Source of the DNA: an uncultured Prevotella sp.
GTDB lineage: Bacteria > Bacteroidota > Bacteroidia > Bacteroidales > Bacteroidaceae
Length of the DNA stretch: 60,127 bases
NCBI GenBank assembly: GCA_900557405.1
Contig: USSF01000003.1
Location: 1-60,127 of the forward strand
Direction: 5' to 3'
In this document: positions 27,597-36,201 of the stretch, one piece after another
Position numbering within the stretch: the first letter of the stretch is position 1
Layout of the letters: every line of letters begins with the position of its first letter
Notes under the pieces: generated by a model
The model's database searches: none
What the model was told of the DNA's origin: nothing
Seen by the model: the letters and a program-made list of their open reading frames with translations, nothing else
Position numbers and translations under genes: made by a program

Positions 27597-28874
27597 TCAG
27601 TCAATCCAGTCTTTCGCGGCTTTTCTATATCCTATCAAGCCATACCATAATATGACAAATTCACACAACAGGAGAAGCAGCCACGTATATTGCCATGAAC
27701 CGATACTGTCTGCCAATATCCCTTGAAGCACGGGGAACACAGCCCCTCCGAACACTCCCATCATGAAAATGCCGGAGGCTTTGGATGTGTATTCCTTCAA
27801 TCCGTCGACCGAAAGGGTGAAGATACAACTCCACATCACACTATGGAAAAGACCTACCGCAGCCATCATCCACAGATTTTCCGTAAACAAAGACACCGCC
27901 ATAAGAACGATTGCCGCCACCGTGACACTGATGAGCATCGGGCGCGGAGCAACATTCTTCAATCCCGCAGACACCGTACGCCCCACAAGGAAACCTCCCC
28001 AATAAAGCGTGGAAAGAAGAGCCGGCGACCAGTCGTAGCCCTGCTTCATCAAGTCCATAGCGTGGAGATTCATATTGTTGCCTACTCCCACTTCTGTTCC
28101 TACATAAAAGAATATGGTGATAACTCCATATTTGAGATGACGGAACGACCATATACTGCGCCGCGGTTTGTCTGACGTATTTTCTCTTGTTCCTTCAATA
28201 TCCGGAAGATTTGCTTTTGAGGTCGTCCATGTGGTGAATGCAATGACAAGCATCATTATGAGGAACGGCAATGTAAGCTGACTGGCGGAAACACTGTCAA
28301 GGGACACTCCGGCAAACATCACCCCCGTGACAAAGAACGGGGCTATTGTAGTGCCTACAGAATTCACGGCACAAGTGAAGTTCATCCGCTGCACAGCCTG
28401 TGTGCCAGGCAACGGATAGGCTGCGATATATGGATTTATCACCACCTGAAGCATTGCGGCAGAGGTACCCATAAGATAAGAGCCGAATAGGAAAACGAAA
28501 TAGCCTATGGGAACCATGTCGCTGCCTATACCAACTGCTACACTGCTGCAATATTCTGCACACAATGCGGAGGCAAGATAGAAAGCCAGACCCGCAACCA
28601 TAACCACCATTGAGCGTATAAGGGTCTTCTTATATCCCAGTCTGTTCATCATCCTTCCTGTCCTGGAGCTGTTAAGCAGGTAGCCGAGGAAGAAAGAAAA
28701 CGATACGAGCGTGGCGAGAGAATTCTTGTTTGCCGCTACTTCGCTCAAGAATGCCACCTTCAATGGCCCCTGGCATTGTCCGTTCACAGTGGTAAGGAAT
28801 CCCACGATGAAATACACAAATGTAAGAAGAAGAAACGGGGCAGCGTTTTTAAAAGATATTGGTGTTCTCATCAT
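27597..28874 (-). CDS. MFS sugar or polyol transporter (FHS-like)
   Basis: A 425-residue protein with 12 predicted membrane helices, typical of the fucose/glucose:H+ symporter branch of the major facilitator superfamily. Seen in the sequence: LTFVYFIVGFLTTVNGQCQG in helix 1, GYLLNSSRTGRMMNRLGYKK in loop 2-3 (the MFS loop motif), and a matching second half. It follows the mannitol dehydrogenase family gene by 113 bp on the same strand and shares its LacI-type control region, so it probably imports the substrate of that enzyme, for instance mannitol, another polyol or fructose. Substrate choice is inferred from context only. Confidence 0.82.
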   Translation of the reverse strand: MMRTPISFKNAAPFLLLTFVYFIVGFLTTVNGQCQGPLKVAFLSEVAANKNSLATLVSFSFFLGYLLNSSRTGRMMNRLGYKKTLIRSMVVMVAGLAFYLASALCAEYCSSVAVGIGSDMVPIGYFVFLFGSYLMGTSAAMLQVVINPYIAAYPLPGTQAVQRMNFTCAVNSVGTTIAPFFVTGVMFAGVSLDSVSASQLTLPFLIMMLVIAFTTWTTSKANLPDIEGTRENTSDKPRRSIWSFRHLKYGVITIFFYVGTEVGVGNNMNLHAMDLMKQGYDWSPALLSTLYWGGFLVGRTVSAGLKNVAPRPMLISVTVAAIVLMAVSLFTENLWMMAAVGLFHSVMWSCIFTLSVDGLKEYTSKASGIFMMGVFGGAVFPVLQGILADSIGSWQYTWLLLLLCEFVILWYGLIGYRKAAKDWID

Positions 28875-28987
28875 TCAGCGATTTATAAGTCATAAAAGAC
28901 AATGAGTATTTATATTAAGAGGAGAGGAAAGGCTATGCCAGGAAACCATGGCTGTGCAGCCTTGGTCTCCCGACAGCAATTCCTTCT

Positions 28988-30445
28988 TTACAATATTTCC
29001 TCCTCAAGAACCTTTATTGCACCTCTCTCCTTTATTTCCGAAACCATCTTCTCATAAAGGCCGGCGAAATGCGGGGCAGCCTTCAGGTCTGTGCTTGTAA
29101 ATGCGGAAACACCGAGGAAGTCAGCCGCATTGTCACTCTCTATAAGCTTCCAATCGGCAGCCGTAAGCCAAGGGTCGGCAACTTCAAAAGCCTCACCATT
29201 GTCGTCTGTCTTGTATTTCAGATAATGACGGTATGCAGCAAAGAGATATGCCACGCGCTTCAGTTCCACACGCTTGCCGTCGGCATCGTCGGCAATCATC
29301 TTTTCAAGATTAGGCATCACATATACAGGGAACTTGCTTGCACCGTCGAAGCACAAACGTGCCACCTGGTCGCTCACCATGCGGTTGCCGAAACGCTCCA
29401 CAAGTGTCTGCTTGTATTCTTCCAAGTCGGTATCTGCCGGTGCCGGAACGTATGGCGTGATATCCTCATCCATAAAGGCACGTACAAACTTCTTTATCCT
29501 CTCGTCGTGCATGGCAGCATCCACCTTGCGGTAGCCGCCGAGGAATGAAGGATAGGAAAGCAGAGTGTGTGAGGCGTTCAGCAGACTGAGCTTCATATTC
29601 TCGAATGCCGTGACATCATCTGTCATCTGTGCGCCAACCGTCTCCCATTCGGGTCTGCCGGCAGCAAAATCGTCTTCCACTACCCATTGTATGAAATCCT
29701 CACAATATACCGGAGCCTCATCATTTGTGCCATTCTGCTTGTTCAGCCTTTCTATATCATCGGGACGGGTGGCTGGAGTTATACGGTCTACCATTGAGTT
29801 AGGGAATGTCACATTATCTTTCATCCATGCGGCAAGTTCCGCATCCTGATTCTCCACGAATGTCATGAATGCCTTGCGTGCCGTATTTCCATTGTGCTGC
29901 AGATTGTCGCAGGAAAGAATCGTTATAGGACCATTGCCGGCGGCTTTGCGACGACGCAATCCCTCCGCTACATATCCGAATGCCGTCTGTGGCTGCTTCG
30001 GGTTTCTCATGTCGTGTACCACCTGTTCATTGTCGAGCATGAACTCTCCCGTCTGTCGGGAAATGTTATATCCACCCTCGGTAATGGTGAGAGTTATTAT
30101 CTTAATGTCTTTGCCGGCAATCTTGTCGAGAATCTTCTCTTGTTCCTCAATGCCCCAATAGAGTTCTACAAGCGAACCTATTTTATATACGTTGATACTG
30201 TCGTCACGCCCACAAACCGTCAGCGTGTATTCACCATTCTGTTTCTTCAGGGCATGATAGAGATGCTCATCACACGGAAGAATCATCGCTCCGCATATAC
30301 CCCAGTTCTGCTGCTCGCGGTTATCAAGGAGTTTGTTTGTCATATACTCCAGATGAGCACGATGAAAGTTGCCTACTCCAAAATGCAGGATACCTGCCTT
30401 TACCTGATTGCGGTTATAAGAATAACCATTAACATTGTTTGCCAT
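28988..30445 (-). CDS. Mannitol dehydrogenase family polyol oxidoreductase
   Basis: A 485-residue NAD(P)-dependent enzyme of the polyol-specific long-chain dehydrogenase family (mannitol 2-dehydrogenase, arabinitol dehydrogenase, fructuronate reductase). It has the N-terminal nucleotide-binding segment (GILHFGVGNFHRAH) and the catalytic signature KLSLLNASHT (K-x4-N-x2-H). With a fructokinase in the facing operon, mannitol to fructose is the most likely reaction; other polyols cannot be excluded. The ATG at 30445 is chosen; the reading frame upstream contains only a TTG. First gene of the operon with the MFS transporter, under the promoter at 30486-30515 and the operator at 30539-30582. Confidence 0.88.
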   Translation of the reverse strand: MANNVNGYSYNRNQVKAGILHFGVGNFHRAHLEYMTNKLLDNREQQNWGICGAMILPCDEHLYHALKKQNGEYTLTVCGRDDSINVYKIGSLVELYWGIEEQEKILDKIAGKDIKIITLTITEGGYNISRQTGEFMLDNEQVVHDMRNPKQPQTAFGYVAEGLRRRKAAGNGPITILSCDNLQHNGNTARKAFMTFVENQDAELAAWMKDNVTFPNSMVDRITPATRPDDIERLNKQNGTNDEAPVYCEDFIQWVVEDDFAAGRPEWETVGAQMTDDVTAFENMKLSLLNASHTLLSYPSFLGGYRKVDAAMHDERIKKFVRAFMDEDITPYVPAPADTDLEEYKQTLVERFGNRMVSDQVARLCFDGASKFPVYVMPNLEKMIADDADGKRVELKRVAYLFAAYRHYLKYKTDDNGEAFEVADPWLTAADWKLIESDNAADFLGVSAFTSTDLKAAPHFAGLYEKMVSEIKERGAIKVLEEEIL

Positions 30446-30485
30446 AGAATTCAAGTTATTTCGTTTGATAAATTGTTTCTGGTGG

Positions 30486-30515
30486 CAAATATATGGCTAA
30501 TTCATTATATGTCAA
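30486..30515 (-). promoter_or_regulatory. Promoter of the mannitol dehydrogenase-MFS operon
   Basis: On the minus strand TTG (30515-30513), 19 bp, TATATTTG (30493-30486). The composite operator begins 45 bp upstream of the -7 box. Confidence 0.65.
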
Positions 30516-30538
30516 TATAAAAGAGCGATATAAAATTC

Positions 30539-30582
30539 TGCAAACGTTCCCGCAATCGTTTCCAAAATCTGCAAACGTTTGA
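30539..30582 (-). promoter_or_regulatory. Composite LacI-family operator, copy A
   Basis: Read on the minus strand this has three AACG-type half-palindromes: CAAACGTTTGCAG, GGAAACGATTGCGG and GAACGTTTGC. It matches the site at 31702-31744 over 44 bp with few differences, in the same orientation relative to the gene it serves. AACGTT-centred sites are typical of LacI-family regulators. Confidence 0.65.
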
Positions 30583-30589
30583 AATCCGT

Positions 30590-31603
30590 TCAGTCTTCCT
30601 TTTCTCCCGTAGATTCTCTCTTTTTCATTGTTGTCTTCAGTACCACCTTACGGTTTTCCATTTCCGGGTTGTTAATTTTTTCCATCACCATTTCTGCAGC
30701 CTTCCTTCCCATCTCCGCAAGTGGAGGTTCCATGGTCGTGAGCTGAGGGGAAACGATTGTTGAAAGTTCCGTACCTGAGAATCCTGCAACGGAGACATCA
30801 TCCGGCACACGCTTTCCCAAATCACGAAGGCGGTTCATTGCTCCTATAGCCAAGGTGTCGGTAAAAGCATATACGGCATCAAAGTCAACACCTTTGCTTA
30901 TCAAACGGTCAATGGCATCGGCTCCATCCTTGAAGGTCATGCCTGTTCTTACTATGAGGGTTGGATCGTACAGTTTGAATTTCTCCATAGCTTCACGGTA
31001 TCCCTGTTCTCTCAGATATGTGTTGTATATATCGTCGGGACCCTGTATATAAGCGATACGCTTGCGCCCATGGCGAATCAGATATTCCACCATGAAGAAG
31101 GAGTCGTTGTTGTCGTCAACCAGCACTTGTGGCATGTCCATGCCGTATGGTATGCGGTCGTAAAAGACGATTGCCATACCTTGCTTTGCCAACTGAAGAT
31201 ACTTGTCGGAGTTTTTCCTGTAGCTGCACATGCTTACAATCAATCCGTCTACCATAAACTGCTCCATCATGTTCAGATTATCGTATTCCCGATCTGAATT
31301 CTCGTCGCTTTCCGCCAACAGCACTTTCTGGTTTCTCTTATACAAGACTTCCTGTATACCGCTGATTACCTGTGCTGCATACGGCGTATGCATCTCCGGA
31401 ACAATAACCCCAATCGTATTCGTGCGCCCCATCTTCAGGTTCATCGCCACCGGATTGCGTTTATAGCCCAACCGCTTGGCTTCCGCCATAACCATGTCAC
31501 GCGTCTCCTTGCGTATGTTCTTGTCGTCGGTAAGCGCACGCGATACGGTGGAGACTGATATGCAGAGTGATTTTGCTATGTCCTTGATTGTAATATACTT
31601 CAT
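30590..31603 (-). CDS. LacI-family transcriptional regulator of the polyol/fructose genes
   Basis: A 337-residue protein with an N-terminal LacI helix-turn-helix (TIKDIAKSLCISVSTVSRAL, residues 5-24), the hinge (NPVAMNLKMGRTNTIGVIVP), and a periplasmic-binding-protein-like sugar sensor domain (about 63-330; DGLIVSMCS, FTDTLAIGAMNRL, VPDDVSVAGFSGTE). Two copies of one composite operator flank the gene, one serving the enzyme-transporter operon on its left and one the fructokinase operon on its right. The effector is probably fructose, a polyol or a phosphate of these (inference). Confidence 0.9.
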   Translation of the reverse strand: MKYITIKDIAKSLCISVSTVSRALTDDKNIRKETRDMVMAEAKRLGYKRNPVAMNLKMGRTNTIGVIVPEMHTPYAAQVISGIQEVLYKRNQKVLLAESDENSDREYDNLNMMEQFMVDGLIVSMCSYRKNSDKYLQLAKQGMAIVFYDRIPYGMDMPQVLVDDNNDSFFMVEYLIRHGRKRIAYIQGPDDIYNTYLREQGYREAMEKFKLYDPTLIVRTGMTFKDGADAIDRLISKGVDFDAVYAFTDTLAIGAMNRLRDLGKRVPDDVSVAGFSGTELSTIVSPQLTTMEPPLAEMGRKAAEMVMEKINNPEMENRKVVLKTTMKKRESTGEKED

Positions 31604-31625
31604 AGTGCTTTCATTATATTAGATC

Positions 31626-31633
31626 CAAAGGTA
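31626..31633 (-). promoter_or_regulatory. Probable promoter of the lacI-type gene
   Basis: TACCTTTG on the minus strand, 23 bp before the ATG. No TTG at the right distance. Confidence 0.4.
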
Positions 31634-31701
31634 ATTGATTCTTTTCATTATATATATATGTATGTGCCTTTTTTTCTGTTTTTTAACGCATTTGCATTTT
31701 T

Positions 31702-31744
31702 AAAACGATTGCAGATTTTGGAAACGTTTGCGGTAACGTTCCCA
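31702..31744 (+). promoter_or_regulatory. Composite LacI-family operator, copy B
   Basis: Three AACG-type sites in the order AAAACGATTGCAG, GGAAACGTTTGCGG, TAACGTTCCC, sharing the core GCAGATTTTGGAAACG with the site at 30539-30582. It ends 45 bp before the -7 box of the fructokinase operon, the same distance as copy A. Confidence 0.65.
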
Positions 31745-31789
31745 ATAAAATACAGAGGGAAACGGACAGGAACCAAAAGGAAACCATCA

Positions 31790-31797
31790 TATATTTG
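31790..31797 (+). promoter_or_regulatory. Probable promoter of the fructokinase operon
   Basis: TATATTTG, the same -7 box as in the facing operon. No TTG is found 19-21 bp upstream, which would fit a promoter that needs an activator. Confidence 0.45.
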
Positions 31798-31879
31798 CAG
31801 CGGACAAAAGGAAAAGTCCTTTTGGCAGTCTCCAATCAGAAGAGAGACAAGACATCTATCAACATTAACTTTAAGAAAT

Positions 31880-32758
31880 ATGAATGAATTGGTAATTGGA
31901 ATCGGCGAGGCATTATTCGATATGCTCCCCGAAGGAAAGAAATTAGGAGGCGCTCCTGCCAACTTCGCCTATCATGTGTCACAGTTCGGTATAAACAGTT
32001 GTGCCGTGAGTGCCATTGGCGAAGACGGGCTTGGCAAGGAACTGACAAACGAACTCAACAGACATAACCTTAACTTCCAGATAGACGAAGTGGATTATCC
32101 GACAGGAATGGTTCAGGTGTCACTCGACATCAACGGCATACCTTGTTATGACATAAAAGAAAACGTGGCATGGGACAATATACCTTTCACGCCGAAGTTG
32201 GAAGACTTGGCAAAACATTGTAATGCCGTTTGCTTCGGCACGCTGGCACAGCGCAACCAAGTGTCACGCCAGACCATCCACCGCTTCCTCGACCTCATGC
32301 CCGACAGAGAAGACACATACAAGATATTCGACATAAACCTGAGACAGGGATTCTATACAAAAGAAATAATAACCGAAAGCATGGAACGATGCAACATCCT
32401 GAAGATAAACGACGAGGAACTAATTGCCGTGAGCCGTCTCTTCGGATATCCCGGCATAGACCTTCAAAACAAATGTTGGCTGCTGATGGGGAAATACAAT
32501 CTCCGGATGCTTATACTCACGTGTGGCGTAAACGGCAGCTACGTCTTCACTCCGGGACATGTTTCTTTTGTTGACACCCCACATGTGGAAGTTGTTGACA
32601 CTGTCGGTGCAGGCGATTCCTTCACAGGGGCTTTTATAGCAAGTGTCTTGAAAGGGAAAAGCCCGGACGAAGCACATAGGCTGGCTGTAAAAGTATCGGC
32701 GTATGTATGCACACAAAACGGAGCGATGCCTAAGCTGCCTGAAGAATACCTTATTTAA
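31880..32758 (+). CDS. PfkB-family fructokinase
   Basis: A 292-residue sugar kinase starting MNELVIGIGEALFDMLPEGK. It has the PfkB features: the GGAPANFAYH substrate-binding segment, and the C-terminal signature VVDTVGAGDSFTGAF with the catalytic Asp in GAGDS. The length and the GEALFDMLPEGK-GGAPANFA pattern match bacterial fructokinases. It would phosphorylate fructose produced by the facing polyol dehydrogenase, or imported directly. The frame is open upstream, but the ATG at 31880 begins the conserved domain. First gene of an operon with an outer-membrane protein (27 bp) and a VOC protein. Confidence 0.88.
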   Translation: MNELVIGIGEALFDMLPEGKKLGGAPANFAYHVSQFGINSCAVSAIGEDGLGKELTNELNRHNLNFQIDEVDYPTGMVQVSLDINGIPCYDIKENVAWDNIPFTPKLEDLAKHCNAVCFGTLAQRNQVSRQTIHRFLDLMPDREDTYKIFDINLRQGFYTKEIITESMERCNILKINDEELIAVSRLFGYPGIDLQNKCWLLMGKYNLRMLILTCGVNGSYVFTPGHVSFVDTPHVEVVDTVGAGDSFTGAFIASVLKGKSPDEAHRLAVKVSAYVCTQNGAMPKLPEEYLI

Positions 32759-32785
32759 TAATGTCGTTCTCACAATTCAATAAAG

Positions 32786-33520
32786 ATGAAAAGGCTATTT
32801 TGCTTCATTCTTGTACTCGCCTTGTGTATTGGCGCTGTCCGGGCGCAACTCCATCTCAACGCCAAATTGCAGAACAACCATCTATGGCGAGGAATGGAGG
32901 TGACCGACGGAATAGTGTTGCTTACCGACCTTGGCTATACGATGGCTGACAACCATATCATCATCGGGCTGTGGGGCGGTACCAATTCGGAGGGGTCTTA
33001 CAAGGAATTCAACCACTACATGAGTCTTAAAGCCGGCGGATGGCATCTTGACCTTTGGGATACCTATAATTTCTCACCGGGTGCGACATACAACAACAAA
33101 CAATACTGGAACTATTCCGCCCACACCACGGGACGGTTCCTTGACGCGACCTTGGGCTATCATTTCAACAATAATACAATACCACTGTCGATAAGTTGGT
33201 CAACCGTCATATTCGGTCGCGACCGCAACAGCGACAACACACAGCAGAAATACTCCACCTTTGCTTATGCAGAATATAGGATATACGACAACGACGGATG
33301 GAAAATCGACGCAGGCATCGGTGGTGCCTTCGCATTGAACAAAGCTGGCGAAGAGGCTCATTTCTACGGTACCACGGCAGGAATAGTACATATATCACTA
33401 CGGGCATGCCACAATCTGAAACTGGGGAAATACACTATTCCTGTATATGTCAATGGAATATGGAACCCACAGAGTAACCAAAGCTACTTCCAACTTGGAG
33501 CGGAAATCATCAACTTTTAA
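32786..33520 (+). CDS. Exported, probably outer-membrane beta-barrel protein (TorF-like)
   Basis: A 244-residue protein with a signal peptide (MKRLFCFILVLALCIGAVRA, cut before QLHLN). The mature part has alternating beta strands rich in aromatic residues and ends in a strand with terminal Phe (LGAEIINF), as outer-membrane barrels do. The start (KLQNNHLWRGMEVTDG) resembles the SxxLWRGxxVTDG opening of the TorF/Gcw_chp porin family. It lies 27 bp after fructokinase, so it may admit the sugar or polyol across the outer membrane (inference from context). Confidence 0.65.
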   Translation: MKRLFCFILVLALCIGAVRAQLHLNAKLQNNHLWRGMEVTDGIVLLTDLGYTMADNHIIIGLWGGTNSEGSYKEFNHYMSLKAGGWHLDLWDTYNFSPGATYNNKQYWNYSAHTTGRFLDATLGYHFNNNTIPLSISWSTVIFGRDRNSDNTQQKYSTFAYAEYRIYDNDGWKIDAGIGGAFALNKAGEEAHFYGTTAGIVHISLRACHNLKLGKYTIPVYVNGIWNPQSNQSYFQLGAEIINF

Positions 33521-33532
33521 TATAATACAACT

Positions 33533-33922
33533 ATGAACATCAAGGAATTTACTACGGGAGTCCAACATATCGGCATCCCTACCAACGACATCAACAAGAC
33601 AATAGAGTTTTATCACGCATTGGGATTTGAAACAGCATTGCGTACTGTCAACGGAACAGAGGAAGTCGCATTTCTCAAACTTCACAATCTCATGATTGAA
33701 ACATACCAGAACAACAATGCCAAGATGGAATATGGAGCTATCGACCATATTGCCATTGACGTAAAGGACATTGAGGGACTGTTTGAAATGATGAAATCAT
33801 CAAACAGTTTCTGTATGCTCGACATGCAGGTTAACAGTCTCCCATTTTGGGAAAAGGGCGTTAAGTTTTTTACGATAGAAGGGCCGAATAAAGAGAAGAT
33901 AGAGTTCTGCGAAAGATTGTAG
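33533..33922 (+). CDS. VOC/glyoxalase-fold protein
   Basis: A 129-residue protein with the two beta-alpha-beta-beta-beta modules of the vicinal oxygen chelate fold: VQHIGIPTNDINKTIEFYHALGF at the start and IDHIAIDVKDIEGLFE in the second half. Candidate metal ligands are His13, Glu55 and His72, with Glu118 or a nearby acidic residue. The family includes lactoylglutathione lyases, epimerases and dioxygenases; the reaction here is unknown. It is the last gene of the fructokinase operon, 12 bp after the barrel protein, so it may act on a sugar or on methylglyoxal formed during fast sugar use. Confidence 0.75.
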   Translation: MNIKEFTTGVQHIGIPTNDINKTIEFYHALGFETALRTVNGTEEVAFLKLHNLMIETYQNNNAKMEYGAIDHIAIDVKDIEGLFEMMKSSNSFCMLDMQVNSLPFWEKGVKFFTIEGPNKEKIEFCERL

Positions 33923-33960
33923 CCCCACACTATCCTCCAGGTCTTGTCAAAGTATTCAGA

Positions 33961-34004
33961 AAAGGCGCAACCGCAACATGATGCGGCTACGCCTTTATTT
34001 TTTT
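33961..34004. terminator. Bidirectional terminator between the VOC and pepT genes
   Basis: AAAGGCG/CGCCTTT with an inner CCGCA/TGCGG stem, followed by ATTTTTTTTC. The left arm also begins with an A-run. Confidence 0.75.
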
Positions 34005-34006
34005 CT

Positions 34007-35230
34007 TTAGTCGTTGTACTGTGCTGTGAGCTCACAGATCTTCACCACCACCTGCATTGCCTTCTCCATCACCTGGATGCTGACAAACTCGTAGGGGCCG
34101 TGGAAGTTCACGCCGCCGGCGAAGATGTTGGGACAAGGAAGACCCTTGAACGAAAGCTGCGCTCCGTCGGTTCCACCGCGGATAGGCGCCACCTTCGGCG
34201 GCACGCCGCTCTCTTCCATCGCCTTCAGCACGATGTCGATGACGTGCATGTTGGGGTCAATCTTCTCCTTCATGTTATAGTACTGGTCGCTGACGGCGAT
34301 GTCAACAGTACCTTCGCCGTACTTCTCGTTCATCTTCTGTGCCACGGAAGTGATGAAGCGCTTGCGGTCCTCAAACAGCTTGCGGTCGTGGTCGCGTATG
34401 ATGTACGACAGTTTGGCGTGCTCAATGCCCGACTCAATGCCGAGCAGATGGTAGAATCCCTCGTAGCCTTCGGTCGTTTCCGGAGTCTCGTTGGCAGGCA
34501 GCATACCGATGAATTCGGCAGCAAGCATGTTGGCGTTCACCATCTTTCCCTTGGCATAGCCCGGATGCACGCTCACACCCTTGATGTTCACCTTTGCCGA
34601 TGCGGCATTGAAGTTCTCGTATTCCAGGTCGCCCAGGTCGCCGCCGTCCATGGTGTATGCCCACTGGCATCCGAACTTCTCCACATCAAAGTGGTGTGCT
34701 CCCATACCGATTTCCTCGTCGGGGTTGAAGCCCATGCGTATGTCGCCGTGCTCAATCTCGTCGTGGTCGCGCAGCCAGCACATGGCCTGCACTATTTCTG
34801 CTATGCCGGCCTTGTCGTCGGCGCCGAGCAGCGTATGTCCGTCGGTCACGATCAGGTCTTCTCCCTTGTGCTGCAGCAGCTCCGGGAATTTCTTCGGCGA
34901 TGAAACGATGCCTTCGGAGAGCGTGATGTCGGAACCGTCGTAGTTTTCCACGATGCGCGGCTTCACGTCCTTTCCGCTGCAGTCAGGCGACGTGTCGTAG
35001 TGGCTGATGAAGCCTATCGTGGGTATATCCTTCTTCGTGTTCGCCTTCAGTGTGGCATAGATGTAGCCCTGCCCGTCCATCTCCACGTCGCTGAAGCCTT
35101 CTGCCTTCAGCTCGTCGCGCAGGAACTCGGCGAATATAAGTTGCTTGCTTGTACTCGGCACGGTCTGGCTGTCTTCGGCAGACTGTGTGTCGAACTTCAC
35201 ATAATTCAGGAATCTTTCTGTTATGTTCAT
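34007..35230 (-). CDS. pepT: Peptidase T (tripeptide aminopeptidase)
   Basis: A 407-residue M20B zinc peptidase that removes the N-terminal residue of tripeptides in the cytoplasm. Conserved segments: [10 protein letters not shown] (first metal His and catalytic Asp), [16 protein letters not shown] (bridging Asp), [15 protein letters not shown] (general-base Glu), [26 protein letters not shown], and [10 protein letters not shown] near the end. The length is that of the family. The gene is monocistronic, with a well-formed promoter about 40 bp upstream. Confidence 0.96.
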   Translation of the reverse strand: MNITERFLNYVKFDTQSAEDSQTVPSTSKQLIFAEFLRDELKAEGFSDVEMDGQGYIYATLKANTKKDIPTIGFISHYDTSPDCSGKDVKPRIVENYDGSDITLSEGIVSSPKKFPELLQHKGEDLIVTDGHTLLGADDKAGIAEIVQAMCWLRDHDEIEHGDIRMGFNPDEEIGMGAHHFDVEKFGCQWAYTMDGGDLGDLEYENFNAASAKVNIKGVSVHPGYAKGKMVNANMLAAEFIGMLPANETPETTEGYEGFYHLLGIESGIEHAKLSYIIRDHDRKLFEDRKRFITSVAQKMNEKYGEGTVDIAVSDQYYNMKEKIDPNMHVIDIVLKAMEESGVPPKVAPIRGGTDGAQLSFKGLPCPNIFAGGVNFHGPYEFVSIQVMEKAMQVVVKICELTAQYND

Positions 35231-35269
35231 ATCAGTATTATTTTGTTGTGGTTAAAGTCAATACGTCAG

Positions 35270-35300
35270 CAAATTTATAAATGATATTTGAGGTATGCAA
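35270..35300 (-). promoter_or_regulatory. Promoter of pepT
   Basis: On the minus strand TTG (35300-35298), 20 bp, TAAATTTG (35277-35270). Confidence 0.7.
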
Positions 35301-35430
35301 GAAAATGGGCGTAATTTAAGCATTTTCTTCCATCTTCCCTGCCCGGCGGGTATGGCAAAGCTTATTTCAAAGCATGGCATCATACGTAAATGTCCACTAT
35401 GTTCTTATGTCCTGAACGACGGTTTCTCCA

Positions 35431-35519
35431 GTCGTCTCACTTAGTGAGATTCATTTCTCACTGCAGTGGGAATTGTTTCTCACTATAGTGGAATTTGTTT
35501 TTCACTATAGTGAGACGAC
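35431..35519. repeat. Array of four phased palindromes (copy 2)
   Basis: Four palindromes begin at 35439 (ACTTAGT), 35460 (ACTGCAGT), 35482 and 35504 (both ACTATAGT), at 21, 22 and 22 bp. An 11-bp inverted repeat bounds the array: GTCGTCTCACT at the left end, AGTGAGACGAC at the right. Between the sites lie T-rich 12-14 bp spacers. Same design and size as the element at 13281-13370. The remaining bases between pepT and the next gene (35520-35709) hold no other clear feature. Confidence 0.8.
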
Positions 35520-35709
35520 CGATGAAGCGGCGGTTCTTGCAGAAAGGACGGCATTCTGCGGGCCGGTGCCCCTGTGTTTGTCCACACGTCCGCCGGGCTG
35601 TTCAAGCAGGCGCAAACGTTATATTTCCTTAATACCATGAGGGTTCGGTGGCGGAATTGGAATAAAAGCATTACATTTACCCCCGGAAAAAGAAAAACAT
35701 AGACAAGCA

Positions 35710-36201
35710 ATGGAAAAGAAACAAGATTTGGAGGCACGCGTAAGCCGTGCCGTGGACTATTTCATGCAGGGCTACGGATGCTGCCAGAGTGTGGTGGCTG
35801 CCTTTGCCGACATGTACGGGCTCGACGAGAAGCTTGCCCTGAAGATTGCCGGCGGATTCGGCGGCGGCGTGGGCAGGATGCGAATGATCTGCGGAGCCGT
35901 ATCAGGACTGGTAATGCTCATCGGACTGGAAGAGGGGGAGACCGACGGGGCCAACACCGAAGGGAAATCCCACTGCTACAAGATTGTGCAGCAGCTGCTC
36001 GAGGAATCCCGCCGGCAGAACGGCTCCATCATCTGCGCGGAAATCCTCGGACTCAACGGACATGAGAAGGCCGCAAACAACTATGTGGCTTCGGAGCGCA
36101 CGGCGGAATACTACAAGAAGCGCCCCTGCGCTGCAAAGGTGGAAAGCGCCGCCAGGATATTCGCCGGTTATCTGGAGAGCAAGTATAACGACAAGGCTTA
36201 A
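35710..36201 (+). CDS. C_GCAxxG_C_C family redox-type protein
   Basis: A 163-residue protein with the conserved cysteine pattern of this family: GYGCCQSV near residue 25, GGGVGRMRMICGAVSG, a Cys in HCYKIV, SIICAEILG, and KRPCA near the end. The family often occurs near redox or transport genes and may bind a metal or cofactor; its biochemical role is not known. No signal peptide. It follows palindrome array 2 by 190 bp. Its 3' end overlaps the convergent methyltransferase gene by 4 bp. Confidence 0.8.
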   Translation: MEKKQDLEARVSRAVDYFMQGYGCCQSVVAAFADMYGLDEKLALKIAGGFGGGVGRMRMICGAVSGLVMLIGLEEGETDGANTEGKSHCYKIVQQLLEESRRQNGSIICAEILGLNGHEKAANNYVASERTAEYYKKRPCAAKVESAARIFAGYLESKYNDKA

